Positions 59,209 through 64,000 of a DNA stretch of 64,000 bases are shown here, piece after piece (within the stretch, counting starts at the first letter, position 1; each line of letters begins with the position of its first letter). The position numbers and the translations under genes are program-made. The stretch is taken from NCBI RefSeq assembly GCF_000721105.1, contig NZ_JOEV01000018.1, positions 186,001-250,000 on the forward strand. Reading direction: 5' to 3'. The notes below the pieces were generated by a model. That model saw only the letters and a list, made by a program, of their open reading frames with translations, did no database searches and was not told the DNA's origin. The stretch comes from Streptomyces cellulosae. Its GTDB lineage: Bacteria; Actinomycetota; Actinomycetes; Streptomycetales; Streptomycetaceae.

Positions 59209-60405
59209 ATGACCGAACGACTCCCGGCTTCGAGCCCCTCCGTGGAAGCGGCCAGCGACCGCCTGCCACCGGCACGTTTCGCCTTCCCAGGGCACACCTG
59301 GAAGGAGATCGCACACCTGCTGGCGAACCTTCCGATGGCGCTGATCGGCTTCGTCTACGTGGTGACGGTGCTGTCCGCCGGAGCCGGGCTCACCGTCACG
59401 GTGATCGGGCTGCCGATGCTCGCGGCCGGGCTGATGGGCGCCCGGTGGCTGGGCCGCCTGGAACGGGCGCGGGCCAGGGCGCTGCTCGGGCTCCGCGTGG
59501 ACGAGCCGAGCCCGCTGCGGCTGCGCAACAGAAAGGGCATCGGGTTTCTCCAACGCCTGTGGTTGGGGCTGACGGACCCCGTCGGCTGGCGGACGATGCT
59601 CTACGACTTCGTGCGGCTGCCCTGGGGCATTTTCACCTTCGCCCTGACGCTGACCTCGCTGTTCGTGCTGTGGCCGGTCCTGCCGTTCATAGCGCGGGGG
59701 CTGACCAACGTGGACCGTGCGATGGTGCGCGGGCTGCTGTCGCCCTCCGACGAACTGGAGCGGCGGATCGCCGAGCTGGAGTCGGACCGGGGGGTCGTGG
59801 TGGACACGGCCGCAGCGGACCTGCGGCGCATCGAGCGCGACCTGCACGACGGAGCGCAGGCCCGGCTGGTCAATCTGGCGATGGGGCTGGGCATGGCCAA
59901 GGAGAAGCTGCTGGACGGTCACACCGACGAGAAGCTCGTGGCAGCGATGGTCGAGGAGGCGCACGGCGAGGTGAAGCTCGCGCTGCAGGAGCTGCGGGAC
60001 CTGGCCCGGGGCATTCATCCGGCCGTCCTCACGGACCGGGGCCTGGATGCCGCTCTGTCCTCGGTCGCGACCCGCTGCACGGTGCCGGTGAAGGTGACGG
60101 CTGACCTGGATTCCAGACCGGTCGCGGCCATCGAGGGCATCGCCTACTTCACCGTCTCGGAGCTGTTGCAGAACGTCAGCAAGCACAGCGGCGCGAAGTC
60201 GGCGGCGGTGGAGGTGTGGCGGTCGGACGACCGGCTGCTGATCCAGGTGTGGGACGACGGTCGCGGCGGCGCCCGCCTCGACGGCGGTACGGGCATGCGC
60301 GGCCTCGCCGAACGCCTGGACGCCGTGGACGGCCTGTTCGTCATCGACTCGCCCCCGGGCGGACCGACGGTCGTCACAGCGGAACTGCCGTGGCGGGACC
60401 GCTAG
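59209..60405 (+). CDS. NarL-type sensor histidine kinase
   Basis: 398-residue kinase. Two pairs of membrane segments occupy residues ~32-80 and ~135-160. The dimerisation box holds the phospho-acceptor H213 in IERDLHDGAQARLV. The HATPase domain has the N-box region YFTVSELLQNVSKHSGAK, the G1 motif VWDDGRGGARLDGG and GMRGLAERLDAVDG. There is no extracellular sensor domain of note, so it probably senses the membrane. It is the first of two paralogous kinases ahead of a LuxR-type regulator. Confidence 0.9.
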   Translation: MTERLPASSPSVEAASDRLPPARFAFPGHTWKEIAHLLANLPMALIGFVYVVTVLSAGAGLTVTVIGLPMLAAGLMGARWLGRLERARARALLGLRVDEPSPLRLRNRKGIGFLQRLWLGLTDPVGWRTMLYDFVRLPWGIFTFALTLTSLFVLWPVLPFIARGLTNVDRAMVRGLLSPSDELERRIAELESDRGVVVDTAAADLRRIERDLHDGAQARLVNLAMGLGMAKEKLLDGHTDEKLVAAMVEEAHGEVKLALQELRDLARGIHPAVLTDRGLDAALSSVATRCTVPVKVTADLDSRPVAAIEGIAYFTVSELLQNVSKHSGAKSAAVEVWRSDDRLLIQVWDDGRGGARLDGGTGMRGLAERLDAVDGLFVIDSPPGGPTVVTAELPWRDR

Positions 60406-60572
60406 GCAGGGCCTGAGGAGAAGCGCCCTCTATGGCCGGACTGGAGGGAAGAAGAGGTAGGGAAAACCCCCCTCCCGAGACGCCGACGGACTCCATGGTC
60501 CTCAGGCTCCGGGCCGAGCAGGGTGGAGGTACGACGACACAGCCGCAGGGACAAGGGAGAAGGACGACGCCG

Positions 60573-61946
60573 ATGGCCACGGACTACGGACAGGGCTACG
60601 GGCAGGACTACGGGCACGCCTATGGGCACGAACGCGGGCTCGGGTTCCCCGAGGAGGTGCGGCGGCACCGCCTGCCGGCCGGGCTGCGGGCACCGTTCGA
60701 GGCACGCAGCTGGCGCGAGCTGGCGTACGTGCTGCTGAGCCTGCCGATCAGCATCCTGCTGTTCGTGTACACGATCACGATGGTCGCGCTCGGTGTGGGG
60801 CTGCTCGTGACATTCCTCGGGATACCGCTGCTGGCGGTAGGGCTGGCCGGCTGCCGGGGCCTCGGGTCACTGGAGCGGGCCCGTGCGCGGGGGCTGCTGG
60901 GCCTCGATGTGGGCGAACCCGAGCCGCTGCGGATGAAGAAGCACGGCGCGCCGGCCTGGGTGGGGGCGGTGCTGAAGAGCGGCACCTCATGGCGGAGCGC
61001 GCTGTACTCGGTGTTGTCTCTGCCGTGGTCGGTGTTCTCGTTCGCGGTCGTCGTGAACTTCTTCGCGCTCGGCTGGACACTGATGACGTACCCGCTGTGG
61101 TTCTGGCTCTTCCCGCTCTTCGCCGGTCAGGACGGGATCCAGTTGTACGGCGACGAGACCCACCGCGTCTACCTCGACAACCCGTTCGAGATCACCGTGA
61201 CCGCGCTGGTGGGAGTGTTGTTCACGTTGGCCACGCCGTGGATCGTGCGGGCGCTGACGATGGTGAACCGGCTGCTGGTGCACGGGCTGCTCGGGCCGAC
61301 GCGGCTGTCGGCGCGGGTGGTGGAGCTGGAGTCGGACCGCGGGGTCGTGGTCGACACGGCGGCGGCGGACCTGCGGCGCATCGAGCGGGATCTGCACGAC
61401 GGGGCGCAGGCGCGGCTGGTGGCGCTTGCGATGGATCTGGGGCTGGCGAAGGAGAAGCTGGCGGAGGACCCGCATGCGGCGGCGCGGATGGTGGACGACG
61501 CGCACGGCGAGGTGAAGACGGCGCTGCAGGAGTTGCGGGACCTGGCGCGGGGCATCCATCCGGCCGTGCTGACGGACCGCGGGCTGGATGCCGCCCTGTC
61601 CGCGGTCGCCTCGCGGTGCACGGTTCCGGTTCAGATGGAGGTGGACCTGCCATCGCGACCGGCGCCGGCGATCGAGGGGATCGCGTACTTCACGGTGTCG
61701 GAGCTGCTGCAGAACATCAGCAAGCACGCGCAGGCCACCTGGGCAGCGGTCGACGTCTGGCGAGTGGAGGACCGTCTGATGCTGCAGGTCGTCGACGACG
61801 GCGTCGGCGGCGCGGACACCTCCGCCGGCTCGGGTTTGGGCGGCCTGGCCGAACGGCTGGACGCGGTGGACGGAATCCTGGTGGTCGACTCCCCTGCCGG
61901 GGGCCCGACGCGGATCACCGCGGAGCTTCCGTGGCGGGCGGTGTAG
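60573..61946 (+). CDS. NarL-type sensor histidine kinase, paralogue
   Basis: 457 residues from ATG 60573 (MATDYGQGYGQDYGHAYGHE), AGAAGGA upstream; an earlier in-frame ATG at 60495 is possible. The Gly/Tyr-rich N-terminus is followed by membrane segments near 50-90 and 140-235, the acceptor H275 (IERDLHDGAQARLV) and an HATPase domain very like the neighbour's. The segment from ESDRGVVVDTAAADL to the end is nearly the same in both kinases, so they arose by duplication. A pair with the downstream regulator is likely. Confidence 0.88.
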   Translation: MATDYGQGYGQDYGHAYGHERGLGFPEEVRRHRLPAGLRAPFEARSWRELAYVLLSLPISILLFVYTITMVALGVGLLVTFLGIPLLAVGLAGCRGLGSLERARARGLLGLDVGEPEPLRMKKHGAPAWVGAVLKSGTSWRSALYSVLSLPWSVFSFAVVVNFFALGWTLMTYPLWFWLFPLFAGQDGIQLYGDETHRVYLDNPFEITVTALVGVLFTLATPWIVRALTMVNRLLVHGLLGPTRLSARVVELESDRGVVVDTAAADLRRIERDLHDGAQARLVALAMDLGLAKEKLAEDPHAAARMVDDAHGEVKTALQELRDLARGIHPAVLTDRGLDAALSAVASRCTVPVQMEVDLPSRPAPAIEGIAYFTVSELLQNISKHAQATWAAVDVWRVEDRLMLQVVDDGVGGADTSAGSGLGGLAERLDAVDGILVVDSPAGGPTRITAELPWRAV

Positions 61947-62168
61947 GTCCGGCTGCGAGCCATGGCGGCGGCGCCCCCTGAGCTGCGGTCTGCGGCGGAC
62001 AGGGGGCCGGAGCGGTGTCAGGGCCGGAGACCGAGGACGAACACGCGAGGTTCCCGAGAGGAGCCCGAGAGCCCGCCGTGAGTCCGTGCCGCCGCACGCC
62101 ACTGCCGCACGCCGCAGGCCCAGGCGCGCGCCGTGCTGCCGCAGGCGCAGGCGGCGCACACCGTACGT

Positions 62169-62260
62169 CCACGACCCACGACCCACGACCCACGACCCCA
62201 CGGACGTGACGTACGGCCCCACGGACGTGACGTACGGCCCCACGGACGTACGGCCTCCAA
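62169..62260. repeat. Two short tandem repeat families (7 bp and 21 bp)
   Basis: CCACGAC is repeated four times (62169-62196). A 21-bp unit beginning CCCCACGGACGTGACGTACG follows twice and then in a shortened third copy (62196-62253). Each unit contains ACGT palindromes. Confidence 0.9.
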
Positions 62261-62300
62261 GCCCCCAACCCCCATCCACGCCCCAAGCCTCAAGCCCCAG

Positions 62301-62389
62301 GCTCCACCCGACCAAGGACACCCCCCAAAGCTCCACCCGCCCAGGAACACTCCCTCAAAGCTCCACCCGACCAGGAACACTCCCCTCAA
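62301..62389. repeat. Three tandem copies of a ~30-bp unit
   Basis: The units at 62301-62329, 62330-62359 and 62360-62389 share GCTCCACCCG, then CCA(A/G)GAACACTCCC with small changes. Non-coding, and of unknown role. Confidence 0.85.
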
Positions 62390-62596
62390 CCACCCGTCTC
62401 CCTGCCACCCCCTGTCCGTCCGGCACCCGGCCGAGAACCTCCGCCTCCCCCGCCCCCGAACCCACCGCAATCCAGCCGCACGTCAGGCAGTTGTCCACAG
62501 GCCCGGTGCGATGGGGCCGATCACGGGATACTGAGGGCCGACGGATGGGGACGGGGCCGGGATCGGTCCGTTACAGGGGCACGGGGGCCGAGAATC

Positions 62597-63268
62597 GTGG
62601 AGGACAGGGTGCAGGTGGTCATCGCCGAGGATTCAGTGCTGCTCAGGGAGGGCCTGACCCGGTTGCTGACCGACCGGGGGCACGATGTCGTGGCCGGGGT
62701 GGGCGACGGTGAGGCGTTGATCAAGACCATCAACGAGCTGGACGCGCAGGGCGAACTGCCGGATGTCGTGGTCGCCGACGTACGGATGCCGCCGACGCAC
62801 ACCGACGAGGGGGTCCGGGCGGCGGTCCAGCTGCGCAAGGCGCATCCGGGACTCGGGGTGCTCGTGCTGTCGCAGTACGTGGAGGAGCGCTACGCCACCG
62901 AACTGCTGGCCGGTTCCAGCCATGGCGTCGGCTATCTGCTGAAGGACCGGGTAGCCGAGGTGCGTGAGTTCGTGGACGCGGTGGTGCGGGTGGCCGAGGG
63001 CGGTACGGCCCTCGACCCGGAGGTCGTCGCGCAGCTGCTGGGCCGTTCCCGCAAGCAGGACGTGCTCGCGGGACTCACCCCGAGAGAGCGGGAGGTCCTG
63101 GGCCTGATGGCCGAGGGCCGGACGAACTCGGCGATCGCGCGGCAGCTGGTGGTGAGCGACGGAGCCGTGGAGAAGCACGTCAGCAACATCTTCCTGAAGC
63201 TCGGGCTGTCCCCGAGCGACGGGGACCACCGACGCGTTCTGGCGGTCCTCACCTATCTGAACTCGTGA
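62597..63268 (+). CDS. NarL/LuxR-type response regulator
   Basis: 223 residues from GTG (VEDRVQVVIAEDSVLLREGL). The receiver domain has acidic E11/D12 and the phospho-acceptor D61 (VVADVRMPP), the Ser of VLSQYVEERY and the Lys of YLLKDRVAEV. The C-terminal LuxR helix-turn-helix reads LTPREREVLGLMAEGRTNSA then AIARQLVVSDGAVEKHVSNI. It follows two orphan-like histidine kinases in the same direction, so it is their probable phosphorylation partner. The target genes are unknown. Confidence 0.92.
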   Translation: MEDRVQVVIAEDSVLLREGLTRLLTDRGHDVVAGVGDGEALIKTINELDAQGELPDVVVADVRMPPTHTDEGVRAAVQLRKAHPGLGVLVLSQYVEERYATELLAGSSHGVGYLLKDRVAEVREFVDAVVRVAEGGTALDPEVVAQLLGRSRKQDVLAGLTPREREVLGLMAEGRTNSAIARQLVVSDGAVEKHVSNIFLKLGLSPSDGDHRRVLAVLTYLNS

Positions 63269-63483
63269 GCAGGCCGAGGGAGAACCGTCGCACGAGAGCG
63301 AGCGTCTTCAGGGAAGCGCCGGGGGCCGGTAAAACGTGACAAGTCGGGTGTCGAACCGTCTCAAAAGCGTGTCCATCATGCGAATGACCCAGGGAAGGCG
63401 ACCCTTACCGTCGTAGGGTTGATCCTGGGAGGGACTGCGGGACGGTCGCTCCCAGACAGCCGCCTCTAGGGAGGTCCAGTTCA

Positions 63484-64000
63484 GTGACCAGCCAGGTCAG
63501 TAGCCCAGCGGAGCAGGCCGACGGAACCGTCACAGGAGAGCAGCGCAAAGCGGCAGGGGCGAAGGACGTCCGCCGTCTGGACCGGGTGATCATTCGTTTC
63601 GCGGGCGACTCTGGTGACGGGATGCAACTCACCGGTGACCGCTTCACCTCGGAGACGGCGTCCTTCGGCAACGATCTGTCGACGCTGCCGAACTTCCCCG
63701 CCGAGATCCGTGCACCCGCCGGCACTCTGCCCGGCGTCTCGTCCTTCCAGCTGCACTTCGCCGATCACGACATCCTCACGCCGGGCGACGCGCCCAACGT
63801 GCTGGTGGCGATGAACCCGGCCGCCCTCAAGGCCAACGTCGGCGATCTGCCGCGTGGCGCGGAGATCATTGTCAACACGGACGAGTTCACCAAGCGCGCG
63901 ATGCAGAAGGTCGGGTACACCAGCTCCCCGCTGGAAGACGGCTCCCTCGACGGGTACCACCTCCACCCGGTCCCCCTGACCACCCTGACCGTCGAGGCGC
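63484..64000 (+). CDS. korA: 2-oxoacid:acceptor oxidoreductase, alpha subunit (5' part)
   Basis: The first 172 codons are inside the window, from GTG at 63484 with GGGAGG about 9 nt upstream. After a 30-residue leader rich in Ala, the gamma-domain begins at [18 protein letters not shown], followed by [40 protein letters not shown], which are characteristic of fused gamma-alpha subunits of 2-oxoglutarate:ferredoxin oxidoreductases. It would convert 2-oxoglutarate to succinyl-CoA, feeding ferredoxin. A korB gene is expected just beyond the window. Confidence 0.9.
   Translation, partial: MTSQVSSPAEQADGTVTGEQRKAAGAKDVRRLDRVIIRFAGDSGDGMQLTGDRFTSETASFGNDLSTLPNFPAEIRAPAGTLPGVSSFQLHFADHDILTPGDAPNVLVAMNPAALKANVGDLPRGAEIIVNTDEFTKRAMQKVGYTSSPLEDGSLDGYHLHPVPLTTLTVEA

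Larger units (their letters stand above)
61947..62596. other. Repeat-rich intergenic region upstream of the response regulator
   Basis: 650 bp with no credible gene. It contains three families of tandem repeats (62169-62260 and 62301-62389) and is Cys/Pro/His-rich in every frame. The regulator's promoter must lie in its last part; no near-consensus pair stands out. Confidence 0.6.

Overview
The window is high-G+C actinobacterial DNA that I read as a Streptomyces chromosome. The evidence is the codon bias, the GTG/TTG starts, the gene order rpmG-hadA/hadB-like-murB-tRNA-Trp-secE-nusG-rplK-rplA-rplJ-rplL-rpoB-rpoC, a second (nuo2-type) complex I cluster and an SLP1-like integrated element in a tRNA-Tyr gene. 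No species can be assigned from the sequence alone.

Layout. 1-13,890 (minus strand): a transcription/translation block with rpoC (cut by the window edge), rpoB, rplL, rplJ, two lipoprotein genes, rplA, rplK, nusG, secE and tRNA-Trp. It includes a recognisable L10 leader, two predicted promoters and several strong hairpin terminators. 14,140-24,242: housekeeping and small metabolic genes (an aspartate/aromatic-type aminotransferase, an adenosine deaminase-like protein, a TetR regulator divergent from an NAD(P)-binding protein with two operator-like repeats, murB, a HadA/HadB-like dehydratase pair, rpmG, tRNA-Met, tRNA-Thr, and an amidohydrolase-like protein that lacks metal ligands), plus two gene remnants.

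24,749-40,392: an integrative and conjugative element of about 15.6 kb, bounded by a perfect 57-bp direct repeat that is the 3' part of tRNA-Tyr. From left to right it carries an AT-rich cargo gene with a HEPN-type RNxxxH motif, a GntR-HD module, a Nudix-XRE module with a palindromic operator over a promoter, small conserved genes, a membrane Spd-like protein, an HELVH metallopeptidase, an FtsK/TraB-type DNA translocase, a second Spd-like protein, a cytosine-C5 methyltransferase, a prim-pol replication protein, a frameshifted ATPase, an iteron-like array, and xis-int next to the intact tRNA-Tyr. The ATPase frameshift may leave the element impaired in replication.

40,651-48,224: the chromosome resumes with yajQ, a GlsB/YeaQ-type membrane protein and an APC permease. 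A decay zone follows (44.1-47.3 kb) with a YccF pseudogene beside an intact YccF gene, an internally deleted IS1380-type transposase, an IS481-type transposase remnant and a probable serine recombinase tail. After it comes htpX.

48,406-58,999 (minus): a compact ten-gene nuo operon A-B-C-H-I-J-K-L-M-N. It lacks nuoD, E, F and G and has low-complexity tails on NuoB and NuoC. 59,209-63,268 (plus): two tandem paralogous NarL-type histidine kinases and a LuxR-type response regulator. The window ends in the start of a 2-oxoacid:acceptor oxidoreductase alpha subunit gene.
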